Positions 31,965 to 43,350 of a stretch of 64,000 nucleotides of DNA are shown piece by piece; the first letter of the stretch is position 1; the number at the start of each line of letters is the position of its first letter. The translations under genes and the position numbers were made by a program. The stretch comes from Timema cristinae (lineage: Eukaryota; Arthropoda; Insecta; Phasmatodea; Timematidae). The stretch covers positions 85,590,284 through 85,654,283 of the forward strand of contig JBCFYV010000012.1 of the NCBI GenBank assembly GCA_039000515.1. Direction: 5' to 3'. The notes under the pieces were generated by a model that did no database searches, was not told the origin of the DNA, and worked only from the letters and a program-made list of their open reading frames with translations.

Positions 31965-32430
31965 TTTGAACCACATCTTATTACCCATTCAGGCTATATA
32001 CATATTTACGATGATTGTTAAAAGAGAGTAAATGTACCCAAATTTGCGTGTAGTGAAATTGGGAAACCATCAAGGAAAAAATTTCATTTTTGGAGGTATT
32101 TAACTTTCTGAACCGATTGATTATACCAGCACATGACTTCAAAAACTAACTTAAAACTATAACAGACACAGCACCAAGACCTCAGACGTTAATTCATCAA
32201 TGTGAAAGGGGTAACCTCAATTTCCCCAATAATAGCTCTTTTGGCCATTTCAGAAATTGAACCCGGGACCCTTACATCAGTAGGCAGACACACTAGTGAC
32301 TGAGCTAAAGTGTTGGAGATTCAGAAAAACACCTCAATATACTTTACAGGGATTCGAACCTCAATATTCCTGTGATCAGCAATCCAGTCTATTGCGAGAG
32401 TGAAGCCTTATTCCATTCGATCATAGAAAC
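31965..32430 (-). mobile_element. SINE-B split by a SINE-C fragment and tRNA-like debris
   Basis: SINE-B tail and body lie at 31965-32100. A reverse SINE-C end (ACTTTCTGAACCGATTGATT) follows at about 32106-32135. A tRNA-like fragment with B-box 'GAAATTGAACCCGGGACC' lies at 32255-32310, and a SINE-B head (GGGATTCGAACCTCAATATT) at 32325-32440. Order of insertion is not resolved. Confidence 0.5.
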
Positions 32431-32555
32431 GGGCTCCTACGAAGTTAATATATTTTTAGGAATAATGTTAGGATACCATTTATTTACTGTCTAGTAAAAT
32501 ACAATATAAAAATTAAGTACCCACATAATAAAAATTACAGACATTAAATCAAACA

Positions 32556-32874
32556 GTTGAAAAAATCGGTGACCTGGTGGTCTAGGGGATAAGGTTTCAG
32601 ACTTCTGTGCTGGCGGCCGGGGTTCAATCCTCGGTCCCGGCACAGATTTATCTGATTTCCAAACCCTTCCTTCACTTCTGACAAGACGTGTATTAATCAC
32701 AACTTGTGAAGTGTGGAATGCCAGGCTTCCAGCGTGGTTCGGATTCCACGTTAAACTGTGGGTCCTCCATTTCATCTCACAATCACCCTACCATTACACA
32801 CTAGCGTAAGTGCGTATAACCCTAACGGGTACTAAGACTCGGTGCTAATAATAATAATAATAGTTTAAAAAATC
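32556..32874 (+). mobile_element. SINE-A, full length with target duplication
   Basis: GTTGAAAAAATC (32556-32567) and GTTTAAAAAATC (32863-32874) flank the element. A-box TGGTCTAGGGGATAAGG, B-box GGGGTTCAATCCTCGG and the shared tail with (ATA)n are intact. Confidence 0.95.
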
Positions 32875-32972
32875 CAACAAAAACAATCCTGTAAAGTTCA
32901 TGATAGCGTAGACATATTATATTTCTGATTAACTTTGGACTATTTTAATGTTCAAACAATAATTTGACCAAC

Positions 32973-32977
<5 letters not shown>

Positions 32978-33004
<27 letters not shown>

Positions 33005-33020
33005 TAATAATAATAATAAT
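32978..33020. repeat. (AAT)n microsatellite
   Basis: About 14 AAT units with one deletion; not joined to a SINE. Confidence 0.85.
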
Positions 33021-33194
33021 TGTAATAAAGAACTAAGTCAATACATTTAATCGATAAACAAATTAAGCTTCGTTTCACAGTTATAATCTAGTCAAAACTA
33101 TTGATAAATAAAAATTCTGTGGGGCTAGTAATCAAAAAATAAATGTGCTTGTTTTATTTCAAACTAAAACTAAAGCGTATCTCTCGTAATAAAC

Positions 33195-33372
33195 TGCTTT
33201 GACGATTTCCAAATTCCGGTTGGGTTTACTGAAGGAGATTTTCCTTAAATGGAGCCCCACTCTCTCTCCCCGCAAATGTGGGTTCATTTCCTATAAAATC
33301 AACCTTACTCCTTCCTAACCTAATTGTGTGGATATATAGTACAACCCGAATGGGTAGTAATACACGTTTCTA
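33195..33372 (+). mobile_element. SINE-B, 5'-decayed
   Basis: TTCCGGTTGGGTTTACTGAA, CCCACTCTCTCTCCCCGCAA, TGTGGGTTCATTTCCTATAA and tail AACCCGAATGGGTAGTAATA. Confidence 0.7.
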
Positions 33373-33539
33373 AGAAAAATATGTTACAGGTATATTCTGA
33401 TATCCAGTAAAGCCAAGGGCACAGTCAACTCGTGTGTGCTCTATTCCAATAACACCTAGCCTCATTAATACTTTGCGGGTATTACTATTATTTAATACAA
33501 CATAAGGGCTACTGAGGGCATTTAAACATGCCCCTGCGC

Positions 33540-33985
33540 CTAATAGTAATGTTAGTGATTTCATATAACATTAATGTTGTTCAGGGTATCTACTAATAAT
33601 GTTAATGATTCAATATAACATTAATGTTGTTCAGGGTAGATAATTACCCCTGCACCTACTAGTAATGTTAGTGGTTCAATATAGCATTAATGTTGTTTAG
33701 GGTAAATGAATTACCCCCGCACCTACTAATAATGTTAGTGGTTCAATATAACATTAATGTGGTTCAGGGTAGCTTAGTTACCCCTGCACCTACTAATAAT
33801 GATAGTGGTTCAATATAACATTAATGTTGTTCAGGAAGATGAATTACCTCTGCACCTACTAATAATGTTAGTGGTTCAATATAACATTTATGTTGTTCAG
33901 GGTAGATGAGTTACCCCTGCACCTACTAATAATGTTAGTGGTTCAATATAACATTAATGTTGTTCAGGGTAGCTTAACTAACCCA
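33540..33985 (+). repeat. ~65-bp minisatellite, about 6.5 units
   Basis: TTCAATATAACATTAATGTT + GTTCAGGGTAGATGAGTTAC + CCCTGCACCTACTAATAATG recurs with few changes. Confidence 0.9.
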
Positions 33986-34019
33986 GCTTTCAATGGGCAT
34001 GTGGTAAGAAGTCTCAAGA

Positions 34020-34870
34020 TATTTGTTTCTAATACGCTCCACATTTAATGAAATGCCTCCACGCTACTAGACCTCATGCTAAGGTGGCATCGGAAGGAGC
34101 ATATTTTCCGCCCGAGCGATCGGTTGATGAGTCTGTGGAAGCTGAGCAGAGTATTCAATCAAAGAGTGCGGGAAACTCGCCAGAAAACACGCCGCTATGA
34201 AGATCATGATCAGGCTAGAGGGAGTGAAAGGGGAGGAGGAAGGAGATGTAACGAGGCGCCATGAGCGGGGAGGTCACTGAACAGTGAAAAATGGGGAAAT
34301 TTAGCGTGAAGCCACAAGGGAGTTCGGTTCTTCCCTCTGGTTACCTTTCAAAAACAATTAGTGTTATGGGTTGGGAGGAGGGGGAGTTTAAGGGTGCTTC
34401 GTTTGACTATCACCCGCTAACCATCTACTTGAGCTTTCCTCTAAGTCTACTTAACCTATATAGTGGTGTAACCCGCGCTTCTCTTTGCTCGTGGTAGATG
34501 TCGCCGATCATGTGTGAGCACACACACACATGGACAAACGCGCCTGTATAAAAGTGTGTGTAACGTTCTGTGACCAAGCTACGTTTCACAACGAGGTGGC
34601 GCCATATGAAGTGGAAGACGCAAACCTCTGGGCTGCTAGTTTGTCCACCCGACCCCAGGAGCGCTACCAGACAGAGGAGGGAGGTAGTCATCCGTGGAGT
34701 TATTGGTCACTTCGTCTCTTTCGGCGAAAGGGGATTTTTCTGCGCCGCCTCCCCATAAACCTCTCCTCCCCCCACCCTTTCTCTATAGTTTTTTCCTTAA
34801 CAAAGTCCTCGGGTAAATTTCCCATCCGATTGAATAGATTTACCCCCTTCAGTCAAATTACGCTCTAATG
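34020..34870. promoter_or_regulatory. GC-richer unique block, possible promoter or exon region
   Basis: About 850 bp of non-repetitive sequence stand out by GC content. A consensus TATA box (TATAAAAG, 34547-34554, plus strand) is followed by TTTCACAACGAGG, and GGCGCC sites occur. On the minus strand a very strong pyrimidine tract (about 34218-34250) ends in CTCTAG. A 42-codon frame beyond it starts MIFIAACFLASFPHS, like a signal peptide. None of the frames is long or familiar. A gene start or exon here is plausible but unproven. Confidence 0.25.
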
Positions 34871-35002
34871 AAAACTAAAAGGGAATTTTTGTTTGTGAGC
34901 TCATAAAAATATATATTTCACAAAACAAAAATCCTATAAAGGGAATAAAAAAGTAGCTTGACGGATCCACAAAGATTTTTATTTAGTTATATACCAGAGA
35001 AA

Positions 35003-35170
35003 GCAGGGTTGGTGCAATGGTTACCACTCCTAACTATAACCCTGAAGGCTAGGGTTCGATCACCAACCAAATATGTATTGGCGTTTTTCTTCCGCATCGT
35101 GGTTTCATAATCTCTTTTTGTGAATGTGAGGACACTCCATTAAACTTCACTCTTCCCACCCTGTTCCAAG
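35003..35170 (+). mobile_element. tRNA-derived SINE, other family
   Basis: GGTTGGTGCAATGGTTACCA (A-box region) and GCTAGGGTTCGATCACCAAC (B-box) head, followed by a body unlike SINE-A, B or C. Confidence 0.5.
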
Positions 35171-35810
35171 TCACTAATGATACAGTATAGTAAGGTGTTC
35201 CAGTAGTACAGTATCGTCACTTCTCGTCATGGATATTTTAACCGAAAGACCCAGATATCGCCACAGATATAAGCTCAGTTGTCAAATTGGCTGAGTCAAG
35301 AACAGGTCCGAAATGAAGTGTAGCTATCGAAAGTCTTAAATCTTGACTATGAATGTATCTTGCTTGATATGATTGGTTGATTATGGTCACTTTGAGCAGT
35401 AGCTTGAGTGTAGTTTACCTAGGCCTAAGGACCCCACGAATAAATAGTTTAAAGAGCCCTTTATGTAGGGTGTGACACCAGCACCTCTTCATACGAATTT
35501 AAACGCTCTCCTCATTTCCATGTCACTTAAAGGTTGCCGCTAGACTATTTTATATTGTATTAGTATCAAACCCCTGATTATGGTCCTTCGTTGTGCTGAC
35601 CACATGACACCCCATATCCGCGAATGTTAGCACTATCATCACTAATGATGGTGGCCACTCGGTCGATATAGCTCGATCGAGGGCTCACACCATTGAGTTT
35701 TAAAAAAATACTAATTCTTTTGACTTAATATGGATTTTTTTTAATGTGACCCTCTGTATTTTTAATGTTCGATGTGGCCCTGGTGATGGCTGCGGATTAT
35801 CGTGATAACC
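35171..35810. other. No gene seen
   Basis: Mixed unique sequence; no exon, RNA gene or repeat family recognised. Confidence 0.35.
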
Positions 35811-35814
35811 GGCC

Positions 35815-36145
35815 CCAAGGTGTAGTGGTGCCCTTGGCTACCAGCCTAAAGATCCCGGGTTCAATTCTCGGATAGTACCTTGGGCATTTTTCCCTAATGG
35901 AGGAGTACCCAAACAATCACCAGGGTTTGTTTAGTTAGGCTTTAGTTGGTTTTAAGAGTTTCTACTGGTTTTACACCCTCATAATTACTGTGCCCATCAC
36001 CTCATCTCATCGGGATGTGGAAATGGCTTCCACGGAAAAGAATGCCCGATTTGTACATTCAGGCGTTTCATTGGCAATGGCATTAGTACTGGCTAAAATT
36101 TCCACAAACTGGGCTACGACTGATGTATCCCAGACGCGCAATATC
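35815..36145 (+). mobile_element. SINE-D, uninterrupted copy
   Basis: Head CAAGGTGTAGTGGTGCCCTT, B-box CGGGTTCAATTCTCGG, CACCAGGGTTTGTTTAGTTA, TTTGTACATTCAGGCGTTTC, TACTGGCTAAAATTTCCACA and CAGACGCGCAATA align with both halves of the 10105-10720 copy. Confidence 0.8.
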
Positions 36146-36679
36146 AATATAGCAGGCTAAAATATATTCAAAACATTTTATTGGGAAAGTTATATAGAAT
36201 GAGTCCTTACTCGACTTTCTAGTTAAAGGTTTACTCTTCAAAGGCTATCGACTTAACTTAAGCATATTTTTGAGATTTTGTGTTTATTTCTAAGCAAACC
36301 GTATATTGATCACTCTCTCACCACGATGAGAAATTTAAACTACCTCTCTCCCAGCTCTCTATCTATTTGTTGCACAGTACCACCTTAGTAAGAATTGAGC
36401 TATCATTTTAACAAAGAAACACATTTTATTTACCAATAATATACAATCATACACAAATCAGGGTTTCCATTGTAATGTAAAAGTGAATTCACTCTTACTC
36501 TGAAATTTAAATGCAGTAAAGCGAGTCCGCACCTTTTAGTGGTGCAACTGTTCACACACTCGTGGAAAGTTTGGAATCTCTGTTTACCCATGATGCATTG
36601 AAACTTCAAATATAAAAAAGTAAATATTAAAATCAGTTCAAGTTACTGTAATTAAAATAAAATGAGATGTTATACTTAC

Positions 36680-36790
36680 CGCCTGGGTTTGATTTTGTCG
36701 TCGATAAACCTCATGACTTCAAATAAACTGTCGTTTTTAAATCGTCACTTTTGAGATATGCCATGTTTGAAAGTTTGCGCATGCGCTGAT
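36680..36790 (-). CDS. Candidate first exon with upstream ORF
   Basis: On the minus strand, ATG at 36714 opens MRFIDDKIKPR and reaches a strong donor, CCAGGCG|GTAAGTAT (GT at 36678-36679), after 35 coding bases. Upstream, ATG at 36764 in a better Kozak context (AACATGG) opens a 17-codon ORF whose TGA (36713-36711) overlaps the main ATG by two bases. Ribosomes that translate the short ORF would finish exactly at the second start. I do not recognise the protein; downstream exons would lie at lower coordinates. The exon's 5' limit is not defined; 36790 is a guess. Confidence 0.35.
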
Positions 36791-36930
36791 CGGGTCTTAT
36801 TGGCGAGTTATCTGTAGAAGTGCTAGAACAGTTGAAATTATCTTTACTCGAGCAGTGCGTGCTACGCTGGTCATGCGGACTTCTTGTGATTGGATTAGAG
36901 CTGTAACGTGACCAAATATCAGCACTGCTC
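36770..36930. promoter_or_regulatory. Candidate promoter with NRF1-type palindrome and CCAAT motifs
   Basis: GCGCATGCGC at 36777-36786 fits the NRF1 (ewg/NRF1 family) site. Inverted CCAAT (ATTGG) occurs at about 36800 and 36892, and GTGCGTGCTACGCTGG lies between. The CpG-bearing, non-repetitive block sits immediately upstream of the candidate minus-strand exon, as expected for a housekeeping-type promoter. Confidence 0.35.
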
Positions 36931-37489
36931 TTGTTTTACTAGTTGATTTTGATTAATTTATTAAACCAGTTTTTGCCATATATTAGAATAGTAATGCTAG
37001 GTTTGCTCATTAAATATGAAGTACCTATCGTACCTCTGCAATATTTGACTTTAAATAGCTTAGTCCCTTCCCAGCCAGATTTGTTGAGATACTCTCTTAA
37101 ACCAACCAATCGGAATTTAGCACAACACAGTCTATTTTCAAAAGTATCTGAAAAGATTGTAATGAGACTATTTTGGTTTTATCCAGATTTTACTAAAAAA
37201 AACTATGTTCGATACACAATACGGACTGGGATGGAATCTTTGGAAACAATCTTTCTCAAAATATCTTGATATTTTTACCAGGACTCTAAAATCATAATCT
37301 AGCGTTTCTTAGTTTGGTTTTACAACGAAATATTGAAGTATTCTACATTCTTAAATGTTGATAGTTTAATAGTAGATATATGTTACATTTAAAGGAAATC
37401 TTGAAAAAACATAGTAGTGTCTCGTTTTAAAAGTGTGTTCAGAGGGCGTGTAGAAAGGGCTTATAGGAAGGACGCGATGCTTGATTTTT

Positions 37490-37735
37490 TTTTTTTAATA
37501 CATCCCATGTTTTACTAGCCGTAAGGGCTGTCGTAATATTTATCCTAATGGAGTAGTGATGAGGAAAGTGTTTAGAGGATGGTATCCGCATTCGCGTGGA
37601 GGATAACGTGAATAAACCATTTTGGGACAAACCATCTAAGTGCAACTGGCAGGATTTCAATCAGTAACCTCCCCATCACCGGAAAAACCGACTACACTAG
37701 GCTGATCTTAGCCCACGTAACCACCTCTACGATTT
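37490..37735 (-). mobile_element. SINE-B, older copy
   Basis: Tail remnant, GCATTCGCGTGGAGGATAAC, ACCATTTTGGGACAAACCAT and head with 'CCCACGTAACCACC' follow SINE-B order in reverse. Confidence 0.6.
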
Positions 37736-37791
37736 TATAATATATTTTATTTTTAAAGAAAATATTTCATTGGCAGTTAATTATCTTTACA

Positions 37792-38184
37792 TTAAGGTGG
37801 GATGGAAGGGGATACGAGAAAAAGGCAGTTTTTTTTTCCGTTTTTAAAGCAAAAATTTTTTTTTTGCCAAACTAAATAAAAAATTGCTCTAGTACAAACA
37901 TATAATTTAATTTTCTTCACATTATGACATCAATATTTTTTGAATATCTTTAAAGAGTGTTCTAGAATTTAATGACAGCTTTTCTTTTCATTTAAAAAGT
38001 TTCTCATCTAGTGCCGCTATGCTCATGATGGATATTCAGGAATTGTTGGTTTCAACATGTAAAGAAAACTAAACTATATGTTTCTACTGGAGCAATATTG
38101 TATTTATCTTAGGCAAAACAACGTTTTGCAATCAAAGCTGCAAATCAGTAGCCTTTTATCGCTTCCTTTTCCATCCCACCTTAA
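37792..38184. mobile_element. TTAA-MITE copy 3
   Basis: TTAAGGTGGGATGGAAGGGG to CTTTTCCATCCCACCTTAA; a good reference for the family's termini. Palindromic throughout with family internal blocks. Confidence 0.9.
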
Positions 38185-38189
38185 GTCAC

Positions 38190-38600
38190 ACATCGAACAA
38201 GAACATTCCTTCGTTATCGTGGCCAGGAGTTGAGGGCGGAATTAAAACAAGCTACGATAGATCCATGTTACGTCATGCAAAGCTCAAGTTTCTAGTGAGA
38301 CAGCCGTGACGTCATCCTCCGTCTTGAGGTGGTCAACAGTGACCAAACACTTCATAAAGTGCCGCAACATTCCTGCGAGTCACAGCTTGAAGTGCTCTCA
38401 ACCATAAATCAACCAATTATCTTTTCTGGAGACGCTTCGTCGGCGTTTTAACATACCTGAGATAATGTTTCTTTCTCACTCTCAGAACCTGACATGCTCC
38501 AGATAGTTCATGTGACAAGTATACCTAGTTTACCAGGAGGTGTGGGCAATCCGTCAGCACCTAAGACTGACCTTGAAAAATAAGCAAGTCACGACTATTC
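38190..38600. promoter_or_regulatory. Unique block with TGACGTCA, possible regulatory DNA
   Basis: Mixed-composition, non-repetitive sequence with TGACGTCA at 38307-38314 and no open frame. Confidence 0.15.
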
Positions 38601-38626
38601 TTTTATAAGGCAAGGATCGTGAGAAT

Positions 38627-38925
38627 TATTATTATTAGCACCGCGTCTTACTACCCGTTTGGGCTATACACACTTACACTAATGTGTAATGGTAGGGTGA
38701 TTGTGAGATGAAATAGAGGACCCACAGTTTAACGTGGAATCCGAACCACGGTGGAGGCCTGGCATTCCATACATTCACAAATTGTGATTAATACACTTCT
38801 TGTCAGAGATGAACGAAGGGTTTGTCAATCAGATAAATCTTTGCCGGGACCGAGGATTGAACACTGGACCCCCAGCACAGAAGTCTGTCACCTTAACCCT
38901 AAACCGCCAGGTCACCAGACTGTGA
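38627..38925 (-). mobile_element. SINE-A, full length
   Basis: Complete from the (ATT)3 tail and ACCGCGTCTTACTACCCGTT to the head GTGACCTGGCGGTTTAGGGT on the minus strand. GTGAGAA-type direct repeats flank it (about 38616 and 38922). Confidence 0.9.
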
Positions 38926-39002
38926 GAAATTTATTTATATTATTAAAAGGTGAGAAACTTTAAGTGCGGTGCATCGGTGGAATATGGGAGTGAATCAACT
39001 TT

Positions 39003-39024
39003 TATGATGATGATGATGATAATG

Positions 39025-39080
<56 letters not shown>
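39003..39080. repeat. (ATG)n(ATA)n microsatellite
   Basis: ATGATGATGATGATAATG passes into about 19 ATA units. Confidence 0.9.
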
Positions 39081-39082
<2 letters not shown>

Positions 39083-39134
39083 TAGTATTGTTCTTTGAAC
39101 GTATGGATCTCAGAAGTTTTACTATTATCAACAA

Positions 39135-39527
39135 TTAAGTTGTAATGAAAGGGGACGCGAGAAAATAAACAGTGCTTTGGCAGTTTTGATGGCCAAAATA
39201 AATAATATATTGTTCTAGTACAAACATAGTATTTAATTTTATTCACATTGAGACCTCAAATTTCTTGAATATCTGTAAAGGGTGTCCTGGAACAATTAAA
39301 TTATTTAATGACAGCTTTTTCATTTCATTTAAAAAGTTTGTTAGATAATGTCACCATGCTCATGGCAGATATTCCGAACCTGTTGATATCAAAACGTGAA
39401 GAAAATTAAACTCTATGTTCGTTTGTACTGTAGCAATATTTTATTTATTTTGGTCAAAAAAAAAGTTTTGCCATAAAAACTTCATAAACACTGATCTTTT
39501 CTCGCGTCCCCTTCCATCCCACCTTAA
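39135..39527. mobile_element. TTAA-MITE copy 4
   Basis: Left end TTAAGTTGTAATGAAAGGGG is diverged; right end CCTTCCATCCCACCTTAA is intact. Sits 55 bp from the trinucleotide repeat. Confidence 0.9.
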
Positions 39528-39724
39528 GTAGTTTTCTCACACGCACATGTCAGACAGTCACGACAAGACCACACTATTCCTTTATTTACATGAGGTTACA
39601 TTTAGTTTTTAATATTATGAATTTTGATAGAAACACGTTAAACAATTTGTTTTAGAAAAAAATAGCATTAAATTGCCATTATGACATTTTTCTACTAGGA
39701 CTCACCAAAATTATATATTTATTA

Positions 39725-40535
39725 CTAAAATGGGGGGAGTTGTGGCCCCCTTGATGTGGCGAGTCTCAGTCGACAATTCCAGGTTCAACGTCCTCCCCTC
39801 TACCCATCCATTAAGGTCACCAGGGCCCACCAATGATAAGTATTATTTAAAAGGATCGAGGTTTCGTTGACCCGTCCCTGAGCCACCGGGGAAATGTTTC
39901 GTTAACTTGCCACACCTGTGTGGTGGAGGGATATGCCCTTGGGTGGGTTCCTCGTGGAAGGGAAGGCCTGAGTGAGGCGATGTTTCAATCCAGTTATGAC
40001 ATCATCTTACAATGTACTCCTAACAATGGACTGTCTCGAAGAGAAGTGAAAAAAAAAGCACCGCGGGATGTAAACTAGATTGGGCACGACATCATCTCGA
40101 AGCAGCTCTAATAAGCCATTCACAAGGACCATGTTTACATACTTTGATAAACTTGTTCTCAAATAGTAATAGTAACTATCACTAAATAACCCTTCTATGT
40201 TTTCTGTTCCTATACGTTTATCCGTGTACATGTATTCTAGTATTTAATTTAAGGTCCTTGTTGACCCTTTATTGGCGTTTGAGAGGTTTTTAAAAAAAAT
40301 ATATTTTCCGGCCCATCACCCAATGTAATACCACTATCAGCCCGTCAGAGCGCTAAAGGATGTCGTTTGTGTTTATTATATGTACTGTTTGCTGTTGGCG
40401 TTCGAGAGCCCTTTGGGGCTGGAGTTTGCTTTCCTTCAAATATGTTTCCTTACTTGTTATGATATAATTATTGAAGTTTACCAAATAAAATCTCTTACAA
40501 ACAAACAAACATACTAACTAACTAACTAACTAAAA
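39725..40535 (+). mobile_element. Repeat E, possible retroposon with (CAAA)/(CTAA) tail
   Basis: Begins GGAGTTGTGGCCCCCTTGAT and includes TCCAGGTTCAACGTCC (possible B-box). Shares blocks with 16640-16870, and ends near CTTTGGGGCTGGAGTTTGCT, ACCAAATAAAATCTCTTA, then ACAAACAAAC and (ACTA)n at 40498-40532. Its boundaries and class are uncertain, and the middle (40000-40230) may be unrelated. Confidence 0.35.
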
Positions 40536-40539
40536 AGCT

Positions 40540-41080
40540 ATTACGTTATTTACTGTACATAGCGCCTGAACATGCTCATTGATTTTATCCTAACTTTCGG
40601 AATAGCTATAAGCTACCAACAAAAATAAAACTCCTTTCAGATGATAGTTTTTATATTTATAAATACAAAATTAAATTTATATTTTGAAACAATTCCACAT
40701 ATTTTTTTAAATTATAAAACATCTGTAAATTACGTTTAATTAAAACACGTTCTTCAAACTTCGTTTTAAAACAAAGATATTTGGTTTTACTCTTACTTGA
40801 AAGACAAGGAATTTATTGCTGCATTTTCTAAGTGAGACTACTTGTATCTCTTATGCGCATGCGTTAGTACTTAAAAAATGGCTTAGAAAATAATAATAAA
40901 AAATAAAAAATAAAGGAACCAGTCTATCACTAAATTACTTATACAATTTCTGATTATAGATACATGTTTTGAAATGTCACTATGATAGTTGACCATTTCA
41001 GGGTATTAGTTTACTTGCACTAAATTTAGTACTGAATTAAATACATAAGCAACGCCCGTGGGGTACGGGCAGGCAAAATA
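40540..41080. other. No gene seen
   Basis: AT-rich; TGCGCATGCG at about 40855 is an isolated NRF1-like site. Confidence 0.35.
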
Positions 41081-41084
41081 AGGG

Positions 41085-41560
41085 TTTGTATTCGTTTCAT
41101 TTGAGGGGGAATTATGCTTCGCGCAGTAGGCTTTGAAGCAGATATTAACAGGATATTCGCTCCGTTGAAAGGGAAATGATACTTCACACATTAGGCACTT
41201 GAAGCCGGTTATAGGAGGGAAATGGCTTCGTTGAAGGGGAAATGATACTTCACACATCACGCACTTGAAGCAGGTTATAGGAGGCTAATGGCTTTGTTGA
41301 AGGGAAATGATACTTCACACATCACGTACTTGAAGCAGGTTATAGAAGTATAATAGCTTCGTTGAAGGGGAAATGATACTTCACACATCACGCACTTGAA
41401 GCAGGTATTAGGAGGGTAGTGGCTTCATTGAAAGGGAAATGATACCTTACACATCACGCACTTGAAGCAGGTATTAGGAGGATAATGGCTTCGTTAAAGG
41501 GGAAATGATATTTTACACATCACGCACTTGAAGCAGATATTTGTAGGGTATTCTTATCTC
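41085..41560 (+). repeat. ~63-bp minisatellite, about 7 units
   Basis: GGCTTCGTTGAAGGGGAAAT + GATACTTCACACATCACGCA + CTTGAAGCAGGTTATAGGAG recurs. Confidence 0.9.
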
Positions 41561-41639
41561 ACCATAAAAACAATCAAAACACACAGAAGTAGCTTTTAAT
41601 TGTATTTTATTGCAAACATGTTCAAATTCTGCATCGGTG

Positions 41640-41875
41640 AACCAGTAAAATAAGGCGAAATGCCTGTAGGGTTGATTTTGCAAGTGACAGGAAGGACGGA
41701 GTTTGAATCATGAATGGATAATTATGTTGTGGGTGTTTTTTCCTAGATTATTTTCCACTCTTCCTCCAACAAAACGCAAGAAAATTCTCTCTCAGTTTCC
41801 ACCTTCCTCATCCCCTACATGTTCTATTAGTGTAATTAAATGCGGATGGTCCGGACAGATGATAGGATAGGCCTA
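41640..41875 (+). mobile_element. Degenerate SINE-B
   Basis: B-box-like GGAGTTTGAATCATGAA, TTTTTTCCTAGATTATTTTC, CACTCTTCCTCCAACAAAAC and tail TGTAATTAAATGCGGATGG. Confidence 0.55.
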
Positions 41876-42208
41876 TTGTGTAAAAAACAAACAGATATTA
41901 CAATCTGTAAACCCCAACTATTTCAGCCGTAGCTCATGAATATATTTGAGCCTGCATGCTGCAAAAGTTGATATTGTTATACTGCACAGATTAATTACTA
42001 CCCACCTCGGTGGCGAATTTAGCTAACGCGCTAGTCGTGTTGAGCTAGACTGCCGAGGACAGGGAGATCGAGGTTCGAATCTCAGTTGGGTGAACTGGAG
42101 GTGGTTTTTCCTAAATGTTTTTATACTCTTCCTCCACGAAAATGCGGGTTCACTTCCTCTAAATTCAATTTTCACAATTCCTAGTCCATTCATGTAATTA
42201 TTAGTACT

Positions 42209-43350
42209 GGGTTCCTCCAGACTAGTGATGTGTCGAACCAGCTCATTGAGGTGAGCTAGCTCACATAAGCTCGCTCACTCAAAAGAGTCGTTCATGAAGA
42301 GTCGTTCATAAGAGTCATATCGTTCACCACATGGCTCGCTCGCTCCCAATCCCTTCACCCCTTCCACTCCTAAACTTGATGAGCGAGCGCTAACTAGTTC
42401 TCACAATTCTCGTTCCGAGCGTGCAAATCTGTCCCTTTCCTTTCAACTTATGAACGAATTAAGTTTTATGTGTAATTTATCCGAATCCTATTGTGTTTGA
42501 TTCTTTAATTCTATTACTTACTCATATTACTTATAATAATTAACCTTAGTATATAATATTTAGTGTCCAATTCATATAATTATGTCTATGTAATGTTAAG
42601 AAAAATAGTTAGTTTAATATTGTAGGCAGTACTGCTATCTAGTAACGAAGTAAGCATTTATAGTTGATTTTTTTTCTTAGTAGGAAACAAAGAACGACAG
42701 AAGATTCGTGATTGACAAACACTCCTGACTCTTTCCAGAGCGGATGAACGAGAGCGAAAAAGTCGTGAGTAATGGCGGCGTGAATGACTCGCTCGCGAAG
42801 CGAGAGTCATTCGTTCACATCTCTCGTTCAAGAGTCGTTCAATTTGAATGACTCGCTCACGAACGACCCATCACTACTCCAGACTGACAAGCGTGCGAGC
42901 GAGCGACTGAGCGACTGGGTGGCCAAACTGGCGAGCGCGTGATTAGCAGCTAGCTCTCGATAGTTGTTGACGAGGAGGCAAGGTTCGAATCTTGGCTCAA
43001 CGAATTGAGGGTGTTTGTTGACAAGTGATTTATTGTTGTGGCTTTACCATCCTTTAACCAGGCTAATGGTGATTCTTATTTGTAAAGGCCTACTTTGATT
43101 ATACTATTGAAGTATTCTATCATATCAGTTTTACATTTATACATATAGGTATGGTTAATGATCTTACCAATTAATATAGGGCGTTAGTAGCAAGCGTACT
43201 AAACCTATCGATAATTATAAACAAAAAGTCAAATATGTAAATGAGAAGTTTTCCTACCAATCAATGAACCAACATATAATAATATAGCCTGTAAACTAGA
43301 CTGTTCCGGCTCGAGCGCGTGCGCTCGCTTGCCCAGTCTGGCCATCCCCA
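42209..43350 (+). mobile_element. TIR element F, copy 2 (middle layer)
   Basis: Left end GGGTTCCTCCAGAC, interrupted, resumes TGACAAGCGTGCGAGCGAGC at 42885. Right end, reversed, GGGGATGGCCAGACTGGGCA. The interior matches copy 1, including the captured tRNA-like segment at about 42930-43030 (AGGTTCGAATCTTGGC) and the ATCGATAATTATAAAC stretch. Confidence 0.8.
42215..42884. mobile_element. hAT-type MITE (inner layer)
   Basis: The element 42223-42876 starts TAGTGATGTGTCGAAC and ends (reversed) TAGTGATGGGTCGTTCGTGA, a familiar hAT terminus. The 8-bp duplication CTCCAGAC lies at 42215-42222 and 42877-42884. Subterminal GAACGA and CTCGCTC motifs recur at both ends. No transposase frame. Confidence 0.95.

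Noticed and set aside
38950..39246. Poly-Ile/poly-Met/poly-Tyr ORFs on both strands
   Set aside because: Translations of the ATG/ATA microsatellite.
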